Below are positions 48,694 to 62,657 of a DNA stretch of 64,000 bases, in pieces. The position numbers and the translations under genes were made by a program. How positions within the stretch are numbered: the first letter of the stretch is position 1; every line of letters starts with the position of its first letter. The notes under the pieces are model-generated. The model ran no database searches. It saw nothing but the letters and a program-made list of their open reading frames with translations, and had not been told where the DNA came from. The stretch is from Verticillium longisporum (lineage: Eukaryota > Ascomycota > Sordariomycetes > Glomerellales > Plectosphaerellaceae): the NCBI GenBank assembly GCA_019188255.1, contig JAETXT010000011.1:558001-622000 (forward strand), read 5' to 3'.

Positions 48694-51600
48694 TATTAGT
48701 TCTGTTGTGAACATAATAGAATGCAAGCATTAAACGCAGTTGTCGGAGACATTGCTCATAAATCCGGTGGCACTTGGTGATGGTTCGTCTGTTATTCCAA
48801 GAGCCGTCGCATGTCACTTGGCAGGTGGCATCTGCCTCCAGACTTATGTGTGTAGGCCAAGACTGCCAACAAGTGGATGCGCAAGCCTTGACTGAGCCTT
48901 ACCCACACTTCAACAACGTTGAGCTCAGCCGCGTAGTATAATTCAACTCGGCTTCGATGCTCGGGTTGAAAACGGCCTTCACCTAACGATCTTATTCTAG
49001 GTGATTCTGTAGATCGACGGGAACAACAAGGAGCAGCGGAAGCCAAACGATTCGGGGGTTTGCTTCACAGGGCATTGGCTCGCATTGGTTTCGAAAACAC
49101 CCCCAAGGGCAATGGAACCTCCACGGATAGGGCACGCCGTACTTCTTGTTTCGCGGTGCATCTTGATCGACATCTCCAGCTCACGATCTCCTCCATACAC
49201 CTGAAGCAGTAAAACCCTGGGATCTAGACAGGGCCCTTTCTCCTGAGATGCCAAGAGCCCCTCCTCCGTCCGGATAGACAGGGGATCGACGCTGCCGAGA
49301 CTGGCCCGCTGCGAAAACACAGAGTAGCTCGGTGCGGCGAAAGAATTTCTGGCGGAGGACGGACGCCGCTTGTTTTTCTATGTCGGTGAGCGTGGCTTCC
49401 AGCGGGAACATTTGTCTGAGGTTGAGTGCTTCACTTGACACTATTGAGACCACGAGCTGAAATTATTCTAGCCCTGCCAAGGTAGTGTGCCCAAGATGAC
49501 GACTTGGATGCTTCGTCCCATACATCACTGGCCGGGATCTATAACCCGAACGCCATAATTGTGATGAGGAATGTGAGACGAGGGTGTCAAACCAGGGGCC
49601 AGCCCTAGAGCACTACCAGGACATCGCCAACCTGTCATTCCCCCGCACAGCCAGCAATCCGCGGGCCTGGTGGTTTGAGGACCGGCGTTCTGCTCTCGTC
49701 ACGGGCGATAGGTGGCGTTCGCCGCCAGTTTGACAGCCGGCTAGTAAGGGGGCCTGCGAGAGTGCACGGATCGAAGGCCGGTAGTGAGAACAGACGAGAT
49801 AACCTTAAGCTGGAGACCGTTATCACCAGTGCCAGGCTAGTGTAACGGCCAGGGAGAGACGTTGCTCCAGGGACTGCCGACTCCACGGTGCGGTGTATGA
49901 TGATCGTCTTGGTCTTGGCAACGTCGGCGATTTGGAGACTGTTTGTGGTGATGCATGCGACAGGACGTGTCTCCATGTCCATCACCAGTCAATATGCCTG
50001 GCTTACAACGCTCGGCAAAGCCGCTGTCCACTTTTACTGAAAGCATCCGAGAAGAAACACTGCTTCATCCCGTCATGCTGTACAACGGGAAGAGATTCTC
50101 TCCTCGCGACCCGCCAGCTCAATGATGTGCCAGCTGTTGGGGACGTTTTCGATTAGTCAATTGCACCCGCGACATGGCGTTGGAAGGCTTCCAGCCGGAA
50201 CACTGACCCCTGTTTCGGAGGCACCCTCCGAGCGGGGCTGCACACGGCAGGGCAGAAAATGCAAAACAGGCTGAAGGATGGCTGAGTTTCGAGATGTCTG
50301 TGACGTCCTGCTGACAAGGATGGACGACTCGGGATGAAGAGACGATCTGGGAATTCTCCCGATCTGTGATGCTCTGGGTTTTGATCATTGCAGTGATTAG
50401 GTACCTACCTAGCAAGGTAAGTGCTTGATGGCACCTTCCGTACGGCACATGTCGACAGGGGTCGACCCTTACATCAGCATCGGGCAGGATCCCCACACAT
50501 TCCAGCCCCGCAGACCGAGATGTCAGTCAGGGCAGGCAGGCGTCTCTGGGCCAAGGGCCATGAGCACGAACCCTGATTGCAATTCAACCTTCCGACTCGA
50601 CATCAACGACAACAGAATTGCAGTGCAGTGTCAAACACGCGATCCAATCTCAGGAGTAGCCCTATCTCCTTATCGGAAAGTCTGAAGAAAAAGTCTGAAG
50701 AAAAGAAAATGATGGACTCCCGACGACGGCCGAGGACAACTCACCACCTCCGAAACACCACGTACCAGACTTTCCAGGGTGTCGTGATCCCCAATGCCGC
50801 GACGGGCATCCCGACCAACAGCCAACCACACGCGGCAAAGGTGTGCCGTAAGAGGCAACGCTACTGTGTCTACCTGTCCCCAGTCCCCGTCGTCTGGTTC
50901 AAGTTGGCTCGCACAACAGCGACCCAATGCAGGAACCACGCGGATTGAAAGCGGGTCTGTCGACCAACAACAGCCTGTGTTCCCAACGTCGGTCCTCTTG
51001 CATGTGGCTTGCAACTATATTCTGTGCTTGGGATGCCGGCGCGCATCGTGACGTTCTGTTTTTGGCAACAACAGAGGCGATGTGATATTGATCCTATTGT
51101 TGTCTTCAGCTACCGAATCAGTGGACAGGCTAGAGGCACCATGCATGGCCCGTTGTAACCGATCCTATCGATAGACCGCCGCCTCGATGCCGGCCACCAT
51201 CGTGGTCACACAGACGCCTCAGCGCTTACAGTCGTATCGTCATTGACAGACAGCACGCCAGACATGCGGCCCGGCCTTTCGGGTCTTGAAGCAGCTGACG
51301 GGACCAACGCTTGCGGGGGGCTCAGTCTTACTTTTCCTCGAGCACAATCGTATGTACATACAGTACGTACGCGAGTTAGCCATTTGAATCTACCTGGTGC
51401 GAAGGCCAGCCACCGGGCTGTGAACAAGCAATCCGTACGCTTGGGCCTGCGGTCTCCTGAGGGCATAGTGCTTCCTTGGGCTGCCTGCCCTGTCAACGTC
51501 TTTTTCTCCCCACCTGGTGGTGGCCCGCGCCGTAACGAACACTTAGCTCCTTTTACGCGCCCTTGGCCCCTGAAGCAATAGGCGTCCGAGGCGCCGGCAG

Positions 51601-53462
51601 CGCACGGCCAACCGGTGGGGTTCGGCCGGTTGCTGCAACGCGTTCTGCATGGGAACCGACAGGGCCAGGGCTCGCCGCGCCCCTCGTCCAGGGGTTGTCC
51701 TTGGGCTCTCACGGTCCTTACAGTCACTGGTGGTGCAGCACCCCCGGCCGTCCATGACACCAGCCACGATCTTGCCTGCGTCGCGCAGGCCTGGGACCAG
51801 ATGGAGCCGATCCGAGCCCGTCATCTTGACCCCTCGTGCCAGGCTCCTGTCCATCCCGCGGTGGTGGACTGGCGCGCAGCTTGCCAACATTCGATGGTGA
51901 GCACATCTTGCATCTGTATCTGGCGATGAGTTGTGCAAAGTGGTTCGATTTCTCCAGGAAACAGTCAACTTGACAGCCATATCGAGAAAAAGCGTGTTTC
52001 TTTCCGCCACATGGTTGCCGAAAGGAGACTTGCAAGGGCTCACAAGCTTAGAAGAACTACAGATCTTCAGACGGTATCTATCGAAGCGCGCTATCAACTC
52101 CTGTCAAGACTCGACTATGGCTCAAGGCCCTCCCCTTTGACGCAGAGGGTTGCACAAGTGAATTGTGTCGCCATTAATGGTCCCACTGATCACTCCCGCT
52201 GGAGAACGCGACAGCCCCTGGCACAGACGAGCTACGAGACTTCAACGGGACGGGGACCCCTCTTGGCAGCCCTCTCGCCTCTCCGTCCAGAGTCGAGAAG
52301 AAACGAGGACCCCCTGCCCCTGTCACTTCTTTCTGAGCCAAGCACCAAAGCGCAGGGCGTTCGACGTTTCTCTCGTAGAGAAGGCCCGGCAGAACATCAG
52401 TCGCCGTGGGCTCTCTCGGAGCGACCTTGCATGATATACGCCCAGCACCCAATCCCCTGGCCCGCGAGCCGCCCAACACTTCCGTTGTTCCATTCCTCAT
52501 TCTCTTTCGTACCCTCCTTTCCGTAGGCGCTGGCTTCTCGTCACAACATCCATTCATTCACGCTCATTTTTAGCAAGCTCATCTGCAAGAGCTCTCTTCT
52601 CGTCACCTTTCTTGGCCACGCCGCACAGTCAACTTCTCTCCATTTCGATTCTTGACATCGCGCTCCACCTCGACAGACCATCGAACCACGCACGCTCAGG
52701 ACCGGCCCCCCAAGACGCTACTGTCCGTGACAACTGGTCCCAAGCAACTTTGCCCATCTAATTAGACCCGATTTGACAACAGCGCCGCCCCGACAGTTAT
52801 TGTCTTGGTATCTCGCTTCGGACTGCGCCTGATTCTCTCGGTCGACCCGGATTCTACTCAACTAATAATTCTTTCATATCACCTTCGGACAATCCGGTAA
52901 CCTTGCGAGGCACAACCATATACACCCGAGACACTTGTCTGTTCTTGGGACTTCTTCGGAACCACCACTTGCTGCTGTCTCATCGGCTTTCGCGTCTGAG
53001 CCCTCGAGCAGCCACTTCTTCCAGCGCTCTTGACTTTCAATCGAGCACTGCTGCACTTGCAATTTCCCACCACGGCCTTTGCCGCCGCCCGATTCCTTTT
53101 GCCAAGACCAGACCACGAGACCCAGCCGATTTCTACCCAGTTGTCAGCCCAAGCGAGGGGCGGGGAAATTTCCTACATCGACCATACCGATCGGGTCCTT
53201 GACTAAGTGCACGGCCAGCGATACGGCACGAGGCTTAGACCAGTGGCCACCTAAATAAGCCCTGAAAGCCCCTCTATAACCTACCCGCCCCAACCTTACG
53301 CCAGCCCGTCGTCCACCTGCCCGTTTCCTCCCGCCTCTCTCACGACCACCAGCATCTCGACCTCACGACCACGGTCGGTTTGTCGCAGAAGCGACCGTAT
53401 GCCTGCACAGCTGCTTCTATCACAGACTTTCCGCGGATTCTTATCCACGGTCCAGTAACACA
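48694..53462. other. Intergenic region upstream of noxR
   Basis: 4.8 kb without a convincing gene. The last kilobase before noxR is rich in CT blocks and ATG-poor, consistent with a long promoter and leader. Overlapping open frames on both strands at 51.2-52.5 kb are Arg/Ser/Pro-rich and mutually exclusive; I do not support any of them. Confidence 0.45.
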
Positions 53463-55429
53463 ATGTCGTTGAAACAGGTACGTAACTCCGGATTCGATCG
53501 CCAGTAAGCCTTGCTTGTGTTGTTGGTGGTGGGGGGAACATCAGGGAAGCAAGCACTGGACGAGCAGGATGTGCCCCTCAATCCAGGACCAGTTCGCTGA
53601 CATGCCATCCCAAAAGGAAATCGAAACCTGGGTGACGGCCTTGGCCCGTTATGATAACAATGAATTCGACGACTCATTGGGCGAGTTCGACAAGATTGCC
53701 GACACATCCAAGATTCTTTTCAATATGGGCGTGATCCATGCGACTTTGGGAGAGCACGAGAAAGCTGTACGTGCCGTCCCACCACACCACCCATTTTGGC
53801 CGTGCTTGCTAATACGTTGGCCCCTTAGGTTGAGTGCTACCAGCGCGCCATTCGACTCGACCAATACCTCGCCGTCGCATACTTCCAACAAGGCGTCTCC
53901 AACTTTCTCCTCGGTGACTTCGAGGAGGCCTTGGCCAACTTCAACGACACCCTGCTTTATCTCCGAGGCAACACAATGATCGATTATGCGCAACTCGGTC
54001 TTCTTTTCAAGCTTTACTCTTGCGAAGTTCTCTTCAACCGCGGTCTCTGCTACATCTATCTCCAACAAAAGGATGCCGGCATGCAGGACCTGTCATATGC
54101 AGTAAAGGAGAAGGTTGTTGAGGACCACAACGTCATCGACGAGGCTATCAAGGAGGAGGCAGAGGTACGCAATCAGCAGGACTGGATGGAGGGTCGTGAA
54201 CTGACCTTTGGCAGGGCTATACGGTTTTCTCCATTCCTGTCGGCGTCGTCTACAGGCCGAATGAAGCCAAGGTCCGCAACCTCAAGACAAAAGATTACCT
54301 TGGCAAGGCTCGCCTCGTGGCCGCCTCTGACCGTGCTAATGCCTTCACTGGCTTTGCTGGTTCGGAGATGAAGACGGTAAGCGATTTCCCACAGTTCATT
54401 CTGCCCTTGATCGTACTGACTCTGCCGCCTACAGCAACAAAGACAAACCGTCAAGGACGACCGCCCAGCCGACAACATTTCCTATGCCGCTACGAATCTC
54501 ATCAAGCCCGGCATCCAGTCCCGATCAACCGACAACAATCGCAATGTCTTCCCACCTACGCCGCCACCGGACAATGACAGGGCAAGCGGTGGTAGTGGCG
54601 GCGGCAGCGGTGGCAGTGGAAACGGCAACGCGAGCGGCCAGATGACTCGAGGCCAGTCTGTTCGTAACGGGCCGAAACCTCAACTCGCAAAGCTCAACAT
54701 CGACACCTCAGGTGGCAACAACAGATACGAGAAGACATCAAGCCCACCGGAACGCCGACCCACCAACGCCACACGCTCCGCCAGCTCTACACCCGCTCGA
54801 GGCTACTCCCGTCGTGACCAGCAGCGCCGCAACTTGCGGGACGACGAGGAAGGAGGTGATGCCTATCCCGACGAGTTGTACGATATGTACCAGGGCGGTC
54901 GCAGCAGCCGGGGCCCTTCTCGTCGCCCGCAACAACAGCAGCGGTATATCGAGGAAGAGGATGAGGGGTCTGATTACGATGACGGGTCCTTCGACGAGGG
55001 CGACTTTGAAATGGTCTCCAACAACCCACCCCGGCGCATGGGCACCAACTCGACATCTTCTGGCGGCCGCGGGGCATCACGGAGGCCCGATGTCCGAAAG
55101 GTCCGCGTTAAGGTTCACGCTGAGGATGTGCGGTACATCATGATTGGCACGGCGATAGAGTTCACCGACCTGGTCGACAAGATCCGTGATAAGTTTGGAC
55201 TGCGCAGGCGATTCAAGATTACAGTCCGCGACGATGACGGTGGCCCGAACGCCGACATGATCACTATGGGCGATCAAGATGATCTTGAGATGGTCATCAT
55301 GAGCTCCAAGGCTATTGCGAGGAGGACAAGGCAGGAGATCGGCAAGATGGAGGTATGTCTGAGTCTTCACGAAGCAATGATGAGTACGACACTAATTCGA
55401 CATCGCAGATTTGGATCCAGGAGCTGTAG
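53463..55429 (+). CDS. noxR: NADPH oxidase activator NoxR (p67phox-like)
   Basis: Six exons: 53463-53477, 53617-53766, 53829-54164, 54215-54376, 54435-55352 and 55409-55429, 533 residues. The first exon encodes MSLKQ and the last only IWIQEL. The N-terminal 170 residues form tetratricopeptide repeats (ILFNMGVIHATLGEHEKAVE, YLAVAYFQQGVSNFLLGDFE) that bind Rac; an activation-like segment (SIPVGVVYRPNEAKVRNLK) follows. A long Gly/Ser/Arg/acidic linker leads to a C-terminal PB1 domain (about residues 440-533), the docking surface for Cdc24/Bem1-type partners in fungi. NoxR activates NoxA/NoxB to make superoxide for sexual development, hyphal fusion and host interactions. It differs from animal p67phox in lacking SH3 domains and having the PB1 at the end, as known for fungal NoxR. 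Confidence 0.95.
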
Positions 55430-56074
55430 ACGGACGATACCCAGCGCCGCCACGAGGCTGGCTGGTCGCACCACCATTATCTTTTACGACGTAATGAAAT
55501 CAAGCCCCACAGGGCAAGTGGGAGAGAGAAAGAGCCACCTTAGAGCTGGCTCGATGGCATACGCAAGAAAATTGCAATGAACTATTCTTGACTATTTCTT
55601 TGGATTGCATCCAACTGCATAGAATTGGGGAAAGGGGAGGGGGATGGGCGGAGCGGTGGTTCCTGGACTGGACCAAGTGTCATGTGTTTCGGATGTAGGT
55701 GTGGTACTGTGAAGGGATTTCGCCCCGATCATCGAGTGCGTGCACGCGCGTGTGTGGTGCGAGGGAGGTAGCTACCCGTAATAACTCGTACGTGCTGTTG
55801 TCGTGAAAGACGGTTTTGTCCATCGCGCGGTTTTGAGGTGCGTGCTCCATGACGTGTTCCCCTGTGATGTGAAACGCGCAGTGTTTTGTGATGGATGGGC
55901 GAGGCATCATGACCTCGTTTATCAATTGTCACGAGATGACGTGCAACCCGTGACCGGTAGTGCTCCCGTCAAGACGTCTTATACTCTACAATAATGAACA
56001 GACTATGGTACAAGGTATAGGCCGACAGTCACGCGACGAACAACCCCCCTTTCATGCCCACCGACCCAGCCCAT
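55430..56074. other. Convergent intergenic region (noxR / mitochondrial GluRS)
   Basis: 645 bp holding both 3' flanks. No gene seen. Confidence 0.5.
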
Positions 56075-58621
<2,547 letters not shown>

Positions 58622-60053
58622 ATGGACTCTGGAGAAGAAGATCTTGACCTCTACGGTACGTTTCACCATGGCAGAAAATGTGGTGGATCATCTCTGACGC
58701 TTATCCAGGTCTCCTCGGTGTCGATAAGACTGCGACACCCGACCAGATCAAGAAGGCGTACCGCAAGGTCAGCAACGAAACAACATCACATGGGGGGAGA
58801 AGACAATCTAACAAACATGAAAACAGGCCGCTTTGCAACACCACCCTGACAAGGTCTCCGAAGACATCCGCGAAGAGTCCGAAGCAAAGTTCAAGTCCGT
58901 CACGCAAGCCTACGAGATCCTCCGCGATGAGGAGAAGCGCCACATGTACGACACCCACGGCATGGCCGCCTTCGACGGACGCGGTGGCCCCGGCGGCCCG
59001 GAGGTCGACCTCAACGACATCCTGTCCCAGATGTTCGGCTTCGGCATGGGCGGTCCTGGCGGCCCTGGAGGCCCCGGCGGCGGTCCCCAGAGGCCGCGCC
59101 GCGGTCCCGACGAAGAGCAGGAATACAGGGTGTCTCTGGAAGAGCTCTACAAGGGCAAGACTGTCAAGTTCTCCGCCGACAAGCAGATCGTCTGCGGCAC
59201 CTGCAAGGGCTCTGGCGCCAAGCCGAGCGTCAAGCCCACAAAGTGCGAAAAGTGCCAGGGCGCCGGCATGTCCGAGGCGTTCCAGCAAATCGGTCCCGGC
59301 ATGGTGCGCCGCGCCACTGTCGTCTGCGACCGCTGCGAGGGCTCCGGCAACCAGATCAAGGAGAAGGACCGCTGCAAGAAGTGCAAGGGCAAGCGCACGA
59401 CGTCCGAGAAGAAGGTGCTTGAGATTTACATCCCGCGCGGCTCCATGAACGGCGAGAGGATCGTCATCGAGGGCGAGGCCGACCAGCTGCCGGACCAGAC
59501 GCCTGGCGATATTGTTTTCGAGTTGACCGAGGAGCCTCACGACGTCTTCACGCGCGAGGGGCACGATTTGTCTGCGGAGCCCAACATTACGCTGGGCGAG
59601 GCGCTGGGTGGGTTCTCCCGTGTTGTGCTGACGCACCTCGACGGCCGTGGCATCCACATCGACAGGCCTCGCGGCAAGATCATCCGCCCTGGCGACGTGC
59701 TGAAGGTGCCCGGCGAGGGCATGCCGATGAAGAAGGGCGAGCTGAAGGGTGATCTCTACCTTATCGCCAACGTTGAGTTCCCCGAGAACGACTGGCTGAA
59801 GGACGACAAGGAGCACGAGGCTCTGGCAAAACTGCTGCCTCCTGCTCCCGAGCCCATCAAGGCCGAGGAGGTTGACGATGTTGACTATGAGTCTGACGCG
59901 GACTTGGCAGAGGTAAGCTGAACCCTCTTTTGTGACGTTGGAACATTACTGATCAAGATCAACTAGATGGGCGCTCGTCACGGTGGCGGCGGCGGCGGAC
60001 AGTGGGAGGATGTTGACGAAGACGAAGGCCAACCGCAGTGCCAGCAGCAGTAA
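58622..60053 (+). CDS. XDJ1: Class A J-protein (XDJ1-like Hsp40) with C-terminal Cxxx box
   Basis: Four exons: 58622-58655, 58709-58767, 58827-59912 and 59967-60053 (421 residues). The J domain (about residues 10-78) has the Hsp70-activating HPD motif in LQHHPDKVSED. A Gly/Pro-rich linker follows (residues 85-130), then four CxxCxGxG-type zinc-finger repeats from about residue 153 (CGTCKGSG, CEKCQGAG, CDRCEGSG; the last is CKKCKGKR, losing the final Gly) and the two substrate-binding beta domains. The family helps Hsp70 fold or deliver client proteins, including mitochondrial precursors in yeast for Xdj1. The last exon encodes a Gly-rich then acidic tail ending CQQQ, which fits a farnesylation box as in Ydj1. 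Retention of the last intron would end the protein at AEVS and remove this box. It is closer to Xdj1 than Ydj1 by its MDSGEEDLDLYGLLGV start. Confidence 0.9.
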
Positions 60054-60731
60054 ATGATGGAGAAAGCTGGACATTCATGATGGATAGAGGTATGGCCATA
60101 GAAAACGGGAGAGCTAGAAGGAAGGGCCTTCGGAGCTTGATGATGATTACGAAGGGACATTGGCGCGGATATATATATCATGAGATATGGATGGCAAGCC
60201 TTGTTGATATTGAGCGTGCTTTGTGTCATTGTCGCATCTGTGTTGACTGTCGAAAGCCTCCGAAGTAGATGGCATACGTTGCCAATTGACATGGTAGCTT
60301 CATCCCGAATATCACTAGGCGGCAGGGACCGTCCGTCGTCTTGTATCTGGGACTGATCCTATCACTCAGCACGACTAATAACACCCATCAAGGTCTACGG
60401 ACCCACTATAGGAATGTGGGTCTCGAACACCGATGCCCACATTTGTAGAGCACACAATTCTGCTCCTGCTGCTGACTCATTGGTATGGGTCACGCTAGGA
60501 TCTCCGTCTCATCACGTGCGCCATCTCTAGGGCAGGCTCAAACCATCGGACCCCGGCCCACACACATTACCCAGGCGAACGAGGAAAACTTTTTGACATT
60601 GAATCCCACTTGCAGCCTCCACGAACTCCGACGTCAACTAACTTCGAGGGAAAACTGCGGTCACGGTACGATACCACACCCTGCACACCAACAGTCACAC
60701 ACTCGACGAACGTACTGACATTCTCATCAAG
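60054..60731. promoter_or_regulatory. XDJ1-like 3' flank and RPL32 promoter
   Basis: 678 bp. Just upstream of RPL32 lies CAGTCACA at 60702-60709, identical to the HomolD box of fission-yeast ribosomal-protein promoters. No gene seen. Confidence 0.4.
60702..60709 (+). promoter_or_regulatory. HomolD-like box (CAGTCACA)
   Basis: In Schizosaccharomyces ribosomal-protein genes HomolD replaces the TATA box. The copy here sits only 23 bp before the RPL32 ATG, so it would either be in the leader or imply a very short leader. Eight bases can occur by chance. Confidence 0.3.
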
Positions 60732-61459
60732 ATGGTCGCCGCTATGAAGCATGTTCCCATCGTGAAGAAGCGTAGGTTCCTCCTTGCCGACCGGCCTTGA
60801 ACCCCCACCCCGACCGAGACGAAACGACGGCCACAAACGGATGATATTGTCGACGATGGAGGACGACTCTGTTGAAGGACTCTTGTTGACGGATTGTTGG
60901 AACAGGCACCAAGCGCTTCGAGCGCCACCAGAGCGACTGCTTCATGCGTGTCGACCCCTCTTGGCGCAAGCCCAAGGGTATCGACAACCGCGTTCGCCGT
61001 CGGTTCCGTGGTACCGCGCCCATGCCCTCGGTACGTTTCCATCACGACGACGGCCCGGAAAGAGACGAGAAAGGCTCTGGCTGGGAGGTCTTGCGAGAGG
61101 AAAGCCCACTAACGCAGAATTCGAACGACAGATCGGCTATGGCTCCAACAAGAAGACCAAGTACATGATGCCCTCCGGCCACAAGGCATTCCTCGTCAAC
61201 AACGTTTCCGACGTTGAGCTCCTCCTCATGCACAACCGCACCTTCGCCGCTGAGTACGTCCACACCGGACTCCAATTTCCGACGACGAAAATTCGGATTC
61301 CTCCCCACCATCCCAAAGTCGACGCAGAAGCACTAACAAAAACCCCGCAGGATCGCGCACGGCGTCTCCTCCAGGAAGCGCATCGACATCATCTCCCGCG
61401 CCAAGCAACTCGGCGTCAAGGTCACCAACCCCAAGGCCAAGGTCACGACCGAGGTGTAA
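60732..61459 (+). CDS. RPL32: Cytosolic 60S ribosomal protein eL32
   Basis: Four exons: 60732-60771, 60906-61030, 61132-61253 and 61351-61459, giving 131 residues, the normal eL32 length. The sequence begins [20 protein letters not shown] and contains [38 protein letters not shown] and [18 protein letters not shown], ending in a Lys/Val-rich tail. eL32 is a structural protein of the large subunit. Codons are strongly biased to C-ending forms, as expected for high expression. Three introns of 134, 101 and 97 nt are longer than the window's average. I found no convincing snoRNA C/D boxes inside them. Confidence 0.97.
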
Positions 61460-62531
61460 ATGCAGCGACAAAAGGACGACGAATGATGGAAGGGGCTGGC
61501 ATGATGACACTTGGGACAGGAGTGATTTTGGTCGATTGCGGATGGCTCTGTTCTCTCTCATATCCTGGAACTGGGCATGCATCGGAACAAACGGAATTCC
61601 CTTTTCGCGAGTCTTCGGCTCTCTCTGTCCCTCCACCGCGACTGGCATGACGGATGTGTATCTGTGCACTTTAGAGGGATCTCCAGACTTGGTGTGTCCC
61701 ATGAGTCGACCAGCAGTGGGAAGCTCCCCCTTTCGCCGACAATGGCAGCTACTCGCTGCTGCGCTCCCCACTTGCCACGGTCGACTCTTCCACCATCGCG
61801 GCGCTTTCCGCGTTGGCTAACAAATTCAGTCAAATCCATGTGCCGCCCCCTACCGACGACGTGTCCCAGCTCTGTTTGCCGAAAGGCATGGCCTTCTTTT
61901 CCCATTCCCCCTCCTCACCCTTGACTACACTCTGAGATGTACCTGCTCTCCCGTGGTACAACCCAATTTTTGTCTCAAGGAAGATAGATGCTTCGGCAAG
62001 GCGCATCACTCACCGCGACTCCTCTTGCCCTGTGGAGATCGAGGTCCGTATATCGTTGTCTACAACTCTGAATCGCATTGCTGTAGCTGTAATCGCTAGT
62101 TTTCTCTTCACCAAACGGACAATTATTCTGTTATTTTGCTAAGTACACCTCGCTCACCTTCGCTTTGTGCTTTAATTCGCGTTCGTTATTTCTTGCGTCG
62201 TCCCAGTTCATGTTGCATCACCAAGGAACGAGTCGTGCATTGGTAAGAACTGTATTAAGCTATTCATGACGAGTCGGCATCTCTCGAAATCGCCATTAAC
62301 AACCATGATAGAGGCAGCAACGCATAGACTGCCTCCGCAATGCCAAACTCCATGCTCAGACCATAGTATCGTGGGTATCAATTTCCCCACCGCCAAAATC
62401 ATAACCCTTGATGCAAGGATTTTCGTGTCGTAAAAGTAATTAGGTTGCTTGGTGGTTTGAAGGGTGCGAGGGACCTGGCGATAGGTCTACCTCAAGGAGA
62501 CGCTGACGCCGTGGCTTCTGCGCAACGGTCT
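61460..62531. other. Intergenic region between RPL32 and the 41-codon gene
   Basis: 1.07 kb. Contains the RPL32 3' flank. AT content rises around 62080-62420. Open frames lack codon bias. The two genes are convergent. Confidence 0.45.
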
Positions 62532-62657
62532 CTATTTGAAGCAGTTGAAGCGACCGATGCGGAAGCGCCAGGGGCCGCGACGCACACCGTGACGGTCGGC
62601 CTGGATGCTGGTACCGAAGCGACGGCCGCCGACGGACTTGTTGTAGAAGAAGGGCAT
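62532..62657 (-). CDS. Small arginine-rich protein, 41 residues, unrecognised
   Basis: ATG at 62657 and TAG at 62534-62532. The product starts MPFFYNKSVGGRRFGTSIQA and ends RGPWRFRIGRFNCFK; 9 of 41 residues are Arg and there are many Phe and Gly. Nearly every codon ends in C or G with the choices used by RPL32 and uricase (TTC, AAC, GGC, CGC, ATC), a strong sign of real and high expression for so short a frame. Upstream is a textbook intron, 62734-62681 (54 nt; GTACGC donor, CACTAAC branch, CTACAG acceptor), placing an intron in the 5' leader. A long plus-strand frame over the same bases (62445-62738) is its antisense shadow. I do not recognise a family; the basic, aromatic composition suggests RNA, membrane or ribosome association, but that is a guess. 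Confidence 0.6.
   Translation of the reverse strand: MPFFYNKSVGGRRFGTSIQADRHGVRRGPWRFRIGRFNCFK

Noticed and set aside
47502..55429. Oxidative-stress gene cluster (CCS1, noxR, with uricase nearby)
   Set aside because: Functions are related only loosely, genes are separated by up to 4.8 kb with separate promoters, and no shared motif was found.
58701..59816. 371-codon minus-strand open frame
   Set aside because: Antisense to the J-protein gene, whose sense strand carries HPD and zinc-finger motifs.
60772..61350. Intronic snoRNAs in RPL32
   Set aside because: A GATGATA word occurs in the first intron, but no paired D box (CTGA) or terminal stem was found.
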